NCBI GenBank assembly: GCA_934668605.1 | Contig: CAKUNY010000027.1 | Span: forward strand, 1 to 16,722 | Direction of reading: 5' to 3' | Length of the DNA stretch: 16,722 nucleotides | Source: an uncultured Oscillospiraceae bacterium | GTDB taxonomy: Bacteria > Bacillota > Clostridia > Oscillospirales > Oscillospiraceae | Shown here: piece after piece, positions 6,298-13,395 of the stretch | Numbering within the stretch: the first letter of the stretch is position 1 | How the letters are laid out: each line of letters begins with the position of its first letter | Made by a program: the position numbers and the translations under genes | The notes under the pieces: model-generated | Seen by the model: the letters and a program-made list of their open reading frames with translations, nothing else | Databases searched by the model: none | Told to the model about the DNA's origin: nothing

Positions 6298-6326
6298 ATT
6301 CTAGCACAAGGCACACGGTTTTGCAA
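6298..6326 (-). promoter_or_regulatory. Promoter of the riboswitch transcript
   Basis: Minus strand TTGCAA (6321-6326), 17-bp spacer, TAGAAT (6298-6303). The start would be near 6291, directly ahead of the cobalamin aptamer. The hexamers lie about 40-70 nt past the stop of the ABC ATPase gene. Confidence 0.75.
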
Positions 6327-6367
6327 ATACTTTTTTCCGTGCGCCGCGCAGGAAATTTAGATGGCGC

Positions 6368-7123
6368 TTACCGGCGGCAGGCATCGGTGACGGCCTCGCG
6401 AAGTGCAAGAAGCTCGAGGCTCGTAAGATCTCTGGGGTACGGAAGGTGCGAGAGGTCAAACGTTTCGGTTTTTCCCAGCTCATGCATGACCGTAACAGAC
6501 TGCCCGAGAAGAAGCGCCTCGTCCAGCTGGTGCGTGACGAGAACAATTGTGCGCGGCATGCTTTTTTGCAGCTGCAAGACCTGCTTCTGCAGTTCCGCGC
6601 GCGTGATAAAATCCAAGGACGCAAACGGCTCGTCCATAAGCAAAAGCTCCGCCTGGCTTGCCAAGACGCGAGCGAGCCCCAGCCGCTGCTTCATGCCGGT
6701 CGAAAGCTCCACCGGGGAGAGATCGGCGTAGTCCTCCAGCCCGACCAGCCGCACGTATTCCAGCGCATGCTCATAGCGCTCCTCGGGCGTTTTTCCCACG
6801 CCGGAAGCCATCGCCACATTCTGCCGCACGTTTGTCCACGTGATGACATAGGGCTCGGGGCTGAGCAGCGCCGCGTGCCATCCGTTCGGAAGCGAAATTT
6901 CGCCGGAATCGGGCGATTCTTTTCCCGCGAGCATCTTTAAAAGCGTACTTTTGCCGCACCCGCTTCTTCCCACCAGAACGGAAAGCTGCTCCGCCGGAAA
7001 CGTCAGGTTCACATCCTCCAGAATCTTTCGCGTCCGGCTCGGGCGCCTGGCGCTGCCGATGACAAGGTCGGTCGATAAGGTCGTGTAGCTCTTTGACACG
7101 TGACTGATGCGGATTTCTTCCAT
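6368..7123 (-). CDS. ABC transporter ATP-binding protein, nitrate/sulfonate/taurine type, atypical
   Basis: A 251-residue ABC ATPase most like the SsuB/TauB/NrtD group, which power import of sulfonates, taurine, nitrate or similar small solutes with a BC-type permease. Visible motifs are Walker A GRSGCGKST (52-60), a signature written LSTGMKQR (140-147) instead of LSGGQ/LSGGM, Walker B LLLMDEP (160-166) and the H-loop His198. The Q-loop glutamine expected in VFQEP is replaced: the segment reads LLSPEP (86-91), with Ser88 in its place. The start ATG 7123 follows GAGGAA. Its own promoter is at 7157-7185, and no permease or binding protein is adjacent on either side. It may serve a permease encoded elsewhere, or be a remnant or regulatory ATPase. 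Family confident, substrate unknown. Confidence 0.85.
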   Translation of the reverse strand: MEEIRISHVSKSYTTLSTDLVIGSARRPSRTRKILEDVNLTFPAEQLSVLVGRSGCGKSTLLKMLAGKESPDSGEISLPNGWHAALLSPEPYVITWTNVRQNVAMASGVGKTPEERYEHALEYVRLVGLEDYADLSPVELSTGMKQRLGLARVLASQAELLLMDEPFASLDFITRAELQKQVLQLQKSMPRTIVLVTHQLDEALLLGQSVTVMHELGKTETFDLSHLPYPRDLTSLELLALREAVTDACRR

Positions 7124-7156
7124 AACGCTTCCTCAATTCTTCTCGGTTTCTCTGTT

Positions 7157-7185
7157 ATTATACAAAATCCCGGTCTAAAACACAA
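7157..7185 (-). promoter_or_regulatory. Promoter of the SsuB-like ABC ATPase gene
   Basis: Minus strand TTGTGT (7180-7185), 17-bp spacer, TATAAT (7157-7162), giving a leader of about 25-30 nt. It lies just downstream of the second inverted-repeat element. Confidence 0.65.
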
Positions 7186-7201
7186 CCCTCCCAATTAACC
7201 C

Positions 7202-7307
7202 GTAGGGGGCGATTGAGCACATCGCCCCATTGGGAACCATCGAATTCGCCGAAGATTACCGTAAAATCGGGTTTATTTGCCGGGACGATGTGGGCATCGT
7301 CCCCTAC
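7202..7307. repeat. Intergenic inverted-repeat element, copy 2
   Basis: A 106-bp element aligning without gaps to 5516-5621. Shared blocks include ATTGAGCACATCGCCCCAT, CCATCGAATTCGC, GATTACCGTAAAA and GATGTGGGCATCG. The near-terminal stem changes from GTC/GAC in copy 1 to GAC/GTC here, keeping perfect pairing. It sits between the ugpC terminator and the promoter of the next gene. Confidence 0.85.
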
Positions 7308-7342
7308 GCGTGGTTTGGAAGTTCCGTGCAATACCGGAACAC

Positions 7343-7373
7343 GCAAAAGAGCCCGCCGATACACGGCGGGCTC
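7343..7373 (-). terminator. Intrinsic terminator of the UgpC-type gene
   Basis: A perfect GC-rich 10-bp stem (7349-7358 with 7364-7373, 5-nt loop) followed by TTTTGCG on the minus strand, starting 26 nt past the stop codon. A further 6-bp stem (7321-7340) lies between it and the repeat element. Confidence 0.9.
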
Positions 7374-7398
7374 TCGGATATCTGCAAAATCAAAAAGC

Positions 7399-8586
<1,188 letters not shown>

Positions 8587-8767
8587 AGTTTCTGACTCTG
8601 ACTGCGCTGCCTCCGCAATGCGCACTCTCGCGAACGCCGGGCTTGGCGGACGCATTACGGCATGTCTCCACAATGCCGCACCGGGAGTCTCCCGGAGTTT
8701 GGTTTTACCCTCCTTTTTTGTTATCGAGCTGCCAAGAATGTGGATTTGGAACCAGCCCGACCAGAAT
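8587..8767 (-). promoter_or_regulatory. Structured leader of the UgpC-type gene
   Basis: A leader of about 180 nt. It holds a strong AAAGGAGGG at about 8706-8714 with no start codon in reach. After it come the hairpins CCGGG/CCCGG (about 8683-8697) and CGGCAT/ATGCCG (about 8657-8677). The sequence GCATTG-GGAG occurs twice, at the second hairpin and near 8612. It may control translation, or an insertion may have separated the ribosome-binding site from its start codon. Confidence 0.4.
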
Positions 8768-8773
8768 AAAAAT

Positions 8774-8782
8774 ATTATACCA
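8774..8782 (-). promoter_or_regulatory. Extended -10 promoter of the UgpC-type gene
   Basis: Minus strand TGG then TATAAT (8774-8779), a perfect extended -10. No good -35 is seen at 16-18 bp. The gap to the plus-strand Nudix gene holds both divergent promoters. Confidence 0.65.
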
Positions 8783-8874
8783 CAGAAGCATGGAAAAGTT
8801 GGCTTGTGATTCTAGACAAAATCGCCCTTCACTTTTGCAGCATTCCGCCAAATACCTTTGCCTGCGTCTTTCTC

Positions 8875-8903
8875 TTGCAAGTCGCCGCCGCGCCTGTTAA
8901 AAT
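8875..8903 (+). promoter_or_regulatory. Promoter of the Nudix-DUF523 operon
   Basis: TTGCAA (8875-8880), 17-bp spacer, TAAAAT (8898-8903) with TGT before the -10 (extended -10). The message would start close to the ribosome-binding site AAGGAGG (8911-8917), so the leader is very short. Confidence 0.75.
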
Positions 8904-8924
8904 AGGGGCGAAGGAGGCGGGCGC

Positions 8925-9389
8925 ATGAAAAATACCTCGCTTTGCTACATAGAGCGCGAAGGGCAGTATCTGATGCTGCACCGGGTCAAAAAAGAGAACG
9001 ACGAGAACAAGGACAAGTGGATCGGCGTGGGCGGAAAATTCGAGCCCGGCGAGAGCCCGGAGGACTGCGTCCTGCGCGAGGTGCGGGAGGAAACGGGGCT
9101 CGAACTGACGGATTTTCGCTACTGCGGCATTGTCACGTTCGTAAACGGCGACTGGACGGAGTACATGCACCTGTTCCACGCGGCGGGCTTTGAAGGGACG
9201 CTTCGCGACTGCGACGAGGGCGTTCTGGAGTGGATCGACAAGAAAAAGCTCTATGATCTTCAGCAGTGGGAAGGGGACAAGATCTTCCTGCGGCTGATGG
9301 ACATGCGCGTACCGTTCTTCTCTCTCAAGCTTGTCTATGAAGGCGATACACTGACCGACGCCGTTTTGAACGGAGAAAGGATACGATAA
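8925..9389 (+). CDS. Nudix hydrolase, MutT-like (8-oxo-dGTP diphosphatase type)
   Basis: A 154-residue Nudix enzyme that would hydrolyse a nucleoside diphosphate linked to another group, typically oxidised nucleotides in MutT-like members. The Nudix box is complete: Gly37, five residues, Glu43, seven residues, then REVREETGL (51-59), supplying the Mg2+-binding glutamates. After it come the usual strand residues and a WIDKKKLYDL segment found in 8-oxo-dGTP-type members. ATG 8925 follows AAGGAGG at good spacing. Its stop codon abuts the start of the DUF523 gene (TAAATG), so the two are translationally coupled. The exact substrate cannot be told from sequence. Confidence 0.9.
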   Translation: MKNTSLCYIEREGQYLMLHRVKKENDENKDKWIGVGGKFEPGESPEDCVLREVREETGLELTDFRYCGIVTFVNGDWTEYMHLFHAAGFEGTLRDCDEGVLEWIDKKKLYDLQQWEGDKIFLRLMDMRVPFFSLKLVYEGDTLTDAVLNGERIR

Positions 9390-9854
9390 ATGGAACCGAT
9401 TTTGATCAGCGCCTGTCTTCTCGGCGCGTCCTGCCGCTATGACGGCGGAAGCAAGCCCGTTTTGGCCGTTGAGGCGCTCATGGGGCGCTATCAGCTCGTG
9501 CCCGTCTGTCCGGAGCAGCTGGGAGGTCTGCCTACCCCGCGCGAGCCCTCCGAGCGGCAGGGTGACTCGGTTGTCATGAAATCCGGCATTGACGTAACCG
9601 AGCAGTACCGGAGAGGCGCCGAGCAGGCGCTTCATCTTGCGCGGGTGTTCGGCTGCAAGAAGGCCGTCTTAAAAGAGCGGAGCCCAAGCTGCGGCTCCGG
9701 CGAAATTTACGACGGCACGTTTTCAGGCAGGCTCACGCCCGGCGACGGCGCGACCGCAGAGCTTCTCAAGAAGAACGGCATCGAGGTCTTCGGCGAGAGC
9801 GACATTGAAACGCTTCTGGAACAGGTCGAAGCGGAAGAGCCGTCTCTGTTTTGA
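9390..9854 (+). CDS. DUF523 family protein, TudS-like thiouracil desulfidase candidate
   Basis: A 154-residue protein of the DUF523 family. Hallmarks are CLLG..CRYDG near the N-terminus, VPVCPEQLGGLPTPR (38-51) and LKERSPSCG (94-102). Cys9, Cys40 and Cys101 are the conserved cysteines expected to hold an iron-sulfur cluster. From general knowledge, a DUF523 member, TudS, is an iron-sulfur desulfidase that removes sulfur from 2-thiouracil; whether this protein shares the activity is inference. AAAGGA lies upstream of ATG 9390, which directly follows the Nudix stop. The pairing with a nucleotide-cleaning Nudix enzyme hints at handling of modified or damaged bases. Family call firm, function moderate. 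Confidence 0.88.
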   Translation: MEPILISACLLGASCRYDGGSKPVLAVEALMGRYQLVPVCPEQLGGLPTPREPSERQGDSVVMKSGIDVTEQYRRGAEQALHLARVFGCKKAVLKERSPSCGSGEIYDGTFSGRLTPGDGATAELLKKNGIEVFGESDIETLLEQVEAEEPSLF

Positions 9855-9865
9855 CGCGCTATCGG

Positions 9866-9909
9866 AATACATAAACCGCGCCCACCCGGAACCATTCCGG
9901 GCAGGCGCG
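9866..9909. terminator. Terminator between convergent genes
   Basis: A long two-part hairpin at 9877-9909: CGCGCC/GGCGCG outside and a perfect 7-bp CCCGGAA/TTCCGGG inside, with CA/CA facing each other. On the minus strand GTTTATGT follows, ending the kinase message. It can also stop the DUF523 message, though there is no T-run on the plus side. Confidence 0.75.
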
Positions 9910-9915
9910 GGAAGA

Positions 9916-10842
9916 TCAATATTGGAAGCAGCTGCCGCCGACGAATTCTCTTACGATGGAATCCTTCGGAACATAGCTCGTCATAAGCGGCGGAAGCTCC
10001 TTGACGACGTCCATGAGGATATCCAGACCATGCGCGCGCATGAACTCCGGGGTCAGCTCTTCGGAGAACTTCGGAATCTCTCGCAGGTATTTCGTCAGGA
10101 TGCAGGGCTCATAGTCGTGGAACGTGTCGATGTGGATCGACGCGTTCTTTTTGTTGGGCGCGATGTATTGCACCTCGCCCTGATCGACCGACTGCGCGCG
10201 CTCGATCGTCTCCCGGAGCGTCCGGCCGCGGGAGAGATAGTCCCGGATCATGCGGCGCGCAACACGCACCTGTTCGGGCTTTACAATGCGGTCGTCCGGG
10301 GTGATGATTCTCGTGCGCGGCGCGACATAGACGCCCGTTGCGCGAGAGCGCATGGGGTCAAACAGAAGCGGATTCAGCATGTGGATGCCCTCGGCAATGA
10401 TGATCGCCTCCCGGCTTCCTTCCATCGGCGTGTAGCCGCCGGTCTGGTTGGCCTTAAAATCGTACCACGGAACCTGCGCCGTCTCGCCCCGGCTGAGCTT
10501 ATCCACGGTGTCTAACAGCAGCTCGCGGTTCACGCAATAGGGAGATTCCCAGTCGGTGGCCTCGGGCGGGCGCTGGTCTAAGGGCAGGAAGAAATTGTCC
10601 ATGCTGAGCAGGCAGACTTTTACGCCGAGGTTTTCAAGATACGCCTTCAATCGCATCGCGGTCGTTGTCTTGCCGGAGCCGGAGGGGCCTGTGAGGCAGA
10701 CGAAGGGCTTTTGCGGCTGCGCCGATAAAATAGACGCGGCGGCGGAGCTGATTTTATCGTGGAACACCTCCTCGCAGCGCAGAACGAATTGCGTCTCGTT
10801 CTGCATGGCACGGATGATGTCGGCCATGTCGATAACGCGCAT
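9916..10842 (-). CDS. Uridine kinase-like nucleoside kinase
   Basis: A 308-residue P-loop kinase of the uridine kinase/phosphoribulokinase superfamily, which transfers phosphate to a nucleoside or sugar. Visible are Walker A GPSGSGKTT (52-60), the substrate-side LLSMDNFF motif (DSFY in classical uridine kinases) and IIIAEGIHML, matching the family EGI motif. A short N-terminal extension of about 45 residues precedes the P-loop, and the C-terminal part is longer than in classical uridine kinases of about 210 residues. The true substrate is therefore uncertain. ATG 10842 is chosen because AAGGAAGGA lies just upstream; an in-frame TTG at 10860 would overlap it. The gene starts 21 nt after the stop of the second MATE gene, so the two form an operon. 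Confidence 0.85.
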   Translation of the reverse strand: MRVIDMADIIRAMQNETQFVLRCEEVFHDKISSAAASILSAQPQKPFVCLTGPSGSGKTTTAMRLKAYLENLGVKVCLLSMDNFFLPLDQRPPEATDWESPYCVNRELLLDTVDKLSRGETAQVPWYDFKANQTGGYTPMEGSREAIIIAEGIHMLNPLLFDPMRSRATGVYVAPRTRIITPDDRIVKPEQVRVARRMIRDYLSRGRTLRETIERAQSVDQGEVQYIAPNKKNASIHIDTFHDYEPCILTKYLREIPKFSEELTPEFMRAHGLDILMDVVKELPPLMTSYVPKDSIVREFVGGSCFQY

Positions 10843-10863
10843 AAGAATCCTTCCTTTCAAATA

Positions 10864-12252
10864 TCAGGTTGCGGCGGACACACTGCCCGCCCATGCTTTT
10901 TCGTATTTGCGGTAGATCGCGAAGAAGCAGACGCTGTGCATGACAAGCGTCAGAATCCAGCTCATGGGATACGACCAGTAGAGCATCTCCGGGGTGTGAA
11001 CCGCGCGGAAGATGGTATAGATCCAGACGATCCGGCTCAGGCACGCGCCGACTGCCGTGACGAACATCGGAAGCCACGATTTCCCGAGCCCGCGCACCAT
11101 GCCGCACATGACCTCCATCAGGCCGCATAAGAAATAGAGGCTGCCGAAGCGGTGCAGGCGGACGAGGCCGTAGCGGATGACGTCTTCATAGGTCGCGTCG
11201 GCGCTCGAAACATAGATGGAAAGCAGCTGCCTTCCGAACAAAAAGCAGATCAGGCACAGCGGAAGCCCGATCATCAGAACCGTCGTCAGGCAGGAGGCAA
11301 GCACCTTTTTGATGCGCTCGACCTTGCCCGCGCCGAGGTTCTGGCTGGTGAAGGTGATGGCCGCGTGGAAGACGGAGTTCATCGCCGTGTAGACGAAGCC
11401 CTCGATGCTGGCAGCCGCCGTGTTGGCCGCGACGACGCTTGCGCCGAAGGAGTTGACCGCGCTCTGGACAAGGACATTCGAGATGCTGAAGAGCGTACTC
11501 TGAAGTCCTGCGGGAAGACCGATCTGAATCATGCGGACGGCCTCCAACGTGTCGAGCCGGATTTTTTTGAACTCCAGATGGCTCAGGCCTTCGCTCTTGC
11601 ACAGGCAGCGCACGACGAGGAAGAGGGAAATATACTGCGAGATGACCGTTGCCGTGGCGACGCCGTCGACGCTCATGTGGCAGACGATGACGAAAAAGAG
11701 GTTCAGACACGCGTTCACAATGCCGGAGACGGTCAGAAAGACCATCGGGCGCTTTGTGTCTCCGAACGCGCGCAGAAGGGCGGCGCCGAAGTTATACATG
11801 ATCGTGCCGGGAATGCCGATAAAATAAATGCGAAGATACAGGCTCGAAAGCGGCAGAATGTCCTCCGGCGTGTTCATGAGCTCAAGAAGCGGCGTCGAGA
11901 GCGTGAGCCCCGCGGCCATGACGATCAGCCCCAGAAGAAAGCTGAGCGCGAACGCGGTGTGGACGCTGGCGCGGACATGCTCCTCCTCGCGGCAGCCGAG
12001 ATACCGGGCGACAAGGATATTGACACCGACCGAGATGCCCATGAACGCGTTGACGAGCAGATTGATCAGAGACGTTGTCGCGCCGACCGCGGCCAGCGCT
12101 GCTGCGCCGGCGAATTTGCCGACGACGATCACGTCCGCCGCGTTGAACAGCAGCTGCAAAACGCCCGTCGCCGCCAGCGGCAGAGAAAAGCGGATGACCT
12201 TTGGCAGCAGCGCGCCCTCCGTCATATTCACCTGTTCGATGGATGCCGCCAT
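10864..12252 (-). CDS. MATE family efflux transporter
   Basis: A 462-residue polytopic membrane protein of the MATE exporter family, of normal length for 12 transmembrane helices. Typical features are LFNAADVIVVGKFAG in the first helices, an LVARYLGCREEE loop, and the second-half equivalents LVQSAVNSFGASVVAANTAA and SQNLGAGK. It differs clearly from the MATE protein at 2366-3769 and belongs to another branch. ATG 12252 is used because AAGGAGG lies 7 nt upstream; an in-frame GTG at 12258 is too close to it. The promoter is at 12320-12348. The downstream kinase gene begins 21 nt after its stop. The substrate is unknown, and so is any link between export and the kinase. Confidence 0.9.
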   Translation of the reverse strand: MAASIEQVNMTEGALLPKVIRFSLPLAATGVLQLLFNAADVIVVGKFAGAAALAAVGATTSLINLLVNAFMGISVGVNILVARYLGCREEEHVRASVHTAFALSFLLGLIVMAAGLTLSTPLLELMNTPEDILPLSSLYLRIYFIGIPGTIMYNFGAALLRAFGDTKRPMVFLTVSGIVNACLNLFFVIVCHMSVDGVATATVISQYISLFLVVRCLCKSEGLSHLEFKKIRLDTLEAVRMIQIGLPAGLQSTLFSISNVLVQSAVNSFGASVVAANTAAASIEGFVYTAMNSVFHAAITFTSQNLGAGKVERIKKVLASCLTTVLMIGLPLCLICFLFGRQLLSIYVSSADATYEDVIRYGLVRLHRFGSLYFLCGLMEVMCGMVRGLGKSWLPMFVTAVGACLSRIVWIYTIFRAVHTPEMLYWSYPMSWILTLVMHSVCFFAIYRKYEKAWAGSVSAAT

Positions 12253-12319
12253 TTGCACTCCTCCTTATATAGATACGTTTTGACGCGCCGGTTCGCGATA
12301 GGAAGACAGCGCAAGCGGT

Positions 12320-12348
12320 ATTATAGAGCGTGTTCTTGAAAATTGCAA
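12320..12348 (-). promoter_or_regulatory. Promoter of the MATE-kinase operon
   Basis: Minus strand TTGCAA (12343-12348), 17-bp spacer, perfect TATAAT (12320-12325). It lies directly after the terminator of the pseudouridine synthase gene. The leader is about 60 nt. Confidence 0.8.
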
Positions 12349-12356
12349 CGTTTATT

Positions 12357-12381
12357 AAAGAAAAAGCGGTATTTTTCCGCT
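12357..12381 (-). terminator. Terminator of the pseudouridine synthase gene
   Basis: AGCGG/CCGCT stem (12365-12369 with 12377-12381, 7-nt loop) followed by TTTTCTTT on the minus strand. The stem overlaps the TAG stop codon of the gene it terminates. Confidence 0.7.
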
Positions 12382-13039
12382 ATTCGGAAAAATCAAACAG
12401 CTTCCACGGAAAAACCGCGGGCGGCGCCTTGCAAAAGGAGACAGGTTCCCCACTCTGCGGATGCAAAAACGCCAGCCGCCACGACCAGAGCGCGATCGAA
12501 TCGCAGGCATCCTCGTCTCCTGCGCCGTATTTCCGGTCGCCGAAGAGCGCGTGATCGCGGGAGGAAAACTGAATGCGGATCTGGTGCGTCCGTCCAGTAT
12601 GCAGACGGATTTTGACCAAAGACGCATCCTCGCTTTCTGCGTAGCCCAGGACGTCATAGGATAAAAGCGCCCGCTTCACGTCCTTGCCGGGGGCGTCCAT
12701 GACGCGGGACTTTCGGAGCGACCGGTTGTACCAGAGAAGATCGTCCATCTGGCCGGAGGCCTCCTCGAAGCGCCCGTGCACGACGGCGAGATATTCTTTT
12801 TGAAATGTACGCTCGCGCACCTGTTCCGATAAAATGCCGGCGGCCGCTTGGGAGCGGGCAAAGACCATGAGCCCCGAAACCTGCGCGTCGAGCCTGTGGA
12901 CAGAGCGGACGCACGCGTGCTCGTCTGCAAGCGCCTTTCGCAGCAGATCGACCATCCCGCCCGGTTCGTCTCCGGCAGAGAGCACGCCCGCGGGCTTGAT
13001 GCAGACAAGGATCCGCCCGTCCTCGTATAAAATGTCCAT
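12380..13039 (-). CDS. RluA family pseudouridine synthase
   Basis: A 219-residue RNA-modifying enzyme that converts uridine to pseudouridine in rRNA or tRNA. Family motifs are HRLDAQVSG (48-56) with the catalytic Asp51, and GRTHQIRIQF further on. The usual HRLDxxTSG reads AQVSG here, a mild variation. It lacks the N-terminal S4 RNA-binding domain of RluC/RluD-type enzymes and is short, like RluA/TruC-type or other stand-alone members, so the target site is not assigned. ATG 13039 follows AAGGAGG with a 5-nt gap. The gene has its own promoter and terminator and is divergent from the two-component operon. A 14-bp palindrome sits next to its ribosome-binding site. Confidence 0.9.
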   Translation of the reverse strand: MDILYEDGRILVCIKPAGVLSAGDEPGGMVDLLRKALADEHACVRSVHRLDAQVSGLMVFARSQAAAGILSEQVRERTFQKEYLAVVHGRFEEASGQMDDLLWYNRSLRKSRVMDAPGKDVKRALLSYDVLGYAESEDASLVKIRLHTGRTHQIRIQFSSRDHALFGDRKYGAGDEDACDSIALWSWRLAFLHPQSGEPVSFCKAPPAVFPWKLFDFSE

Positions 13040-13051
13040 GAAAGCCTCCTT

Positions 13052-13065
13052 GCGTCAGCTGACGC
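13052..13065. promoter_or_regulatory. 14-bp perfect palindrome next to the rluA-type start
   Basis: GCGTCAGCTGACGC is perfectly self-complementary and immediately upstream of the ribosome-binding site (13045-13051). It could be a protein operator. A hairpin needs a loop, so only about 5 bp would form in RNA. Confidence 0.4.
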
Positions 13066-13086
13066 TATAAAGGGGATATCATTTTT

Positions 13087-13114
13087 ATTATATCAGAATT
13101 TTTGTAAATGTCCA
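13087..13114 (-). promoter_or_regulatory. Promoter of the pseudouridine synthase gene
   Basis: Minus strand TGGACA (13109-13114), 16-bp spacer, TATAAT (13087-13092) with TGA before the -10 (extended). It is back to back with the two-component promoter, and the TCTTAAAA repeats lie between them. Confidence 0.75.
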
Positions 13115-13117
13115 TGT

Positions 13118-13135
13118 TCTTAAAAATTCTTAAAA
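13118..13135 (+). promoter_or_regulatory. Tandem TCTTAAAA repeat, probable response regulator site
   Basis: TCTTAAAA occurs at 13118-13125 and 13128-13135, a 10-bp period and so the same face of the helix, as OmpR/PhoB-type regulators require. It ends 3 bp before the -35 region of the two-component operon and also lies just upstream of the divergent promoter. A matching pair occurs at 15425-15443. Confidence 0.55.
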
Positions 13136-13158
13136 TCCGCAAAAATACCGCCCCTCTG

Positions 13159-13167
13159 TGATACAAT
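13159..13167 (+). promoter_or_regulatory. Extended -10 promoter of the two-component operon
   Basis: TGA followed by TACAAT (13162-13167). The -35 position (about 13139-13144, GCAAAA) is poor, which is typical of promoters needing an activator. The tandem repeat is placed just upstream of it. Confidence 0.6.
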
Positions 13168-13195
13168 AGAAAAATCACAAGGATGAGCGCATTAA

Positions 13196-13379
13196 CACCT
13201 CGTAGAGTTTCGCCATTCGCAGATGGCGAAATAAAGTAAAAATTCATTTTATCCGGCGGCTTTGCCGACCGGAAAAATACCGCTCACCTCGCAAGTGTGG
13301 AATTTTGCGCCTCCGGCGCAAAATTATGCGCGCAGTCGAGGTGCAAATCTATATCAAAAAAGCCCCTGCTTTTTTGATA
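13196..13379 (+). promoter_or_regulatory. Hairpin-rich leader of the two-component operon
   Basis: A leader of about 220 nt with four strong hairpins: 13208-13231 (9 bp, perfect), 13252-13273 (9 bp with one bulge), 13301-13325 (11 bp, perfect) and 13352-13379 (12 bp, perfect, with A6 and T6 in the arms). CACCTCG occurs at 13196-13202 and 13285-13291, and its complement CGAGGTG only at 13337-13343, so two pairings exclude each other. An 18-codon frame at 13183 (MSALTPRRVSPF...) lacks a usable ribosome-binding site. It may be an attenuator or a composite intergenic repeat. Confidence 0.55.
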
Positions 13380-13395
13380 ACTCCTGGAGGATGCT

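Noticed and set aside
13183..13239. 18-codon leader peptide MSALTPRRVSPF... before the response regulator
   Set aside because: AAGG abuts the ATG with no spacing, and the frame runs through a perfect hairpin without regulatory codons such as repeated amino acids.
13352..13379. Hairpin with T6 as an intrinsic terminator of the two-component leader
   Set aside because: The T6 is inside the 3' arm, only two G-C pairs close the loop, and the stem is followed by ACTCCTGG. It is kept as a leader hairpin, not a terminator.
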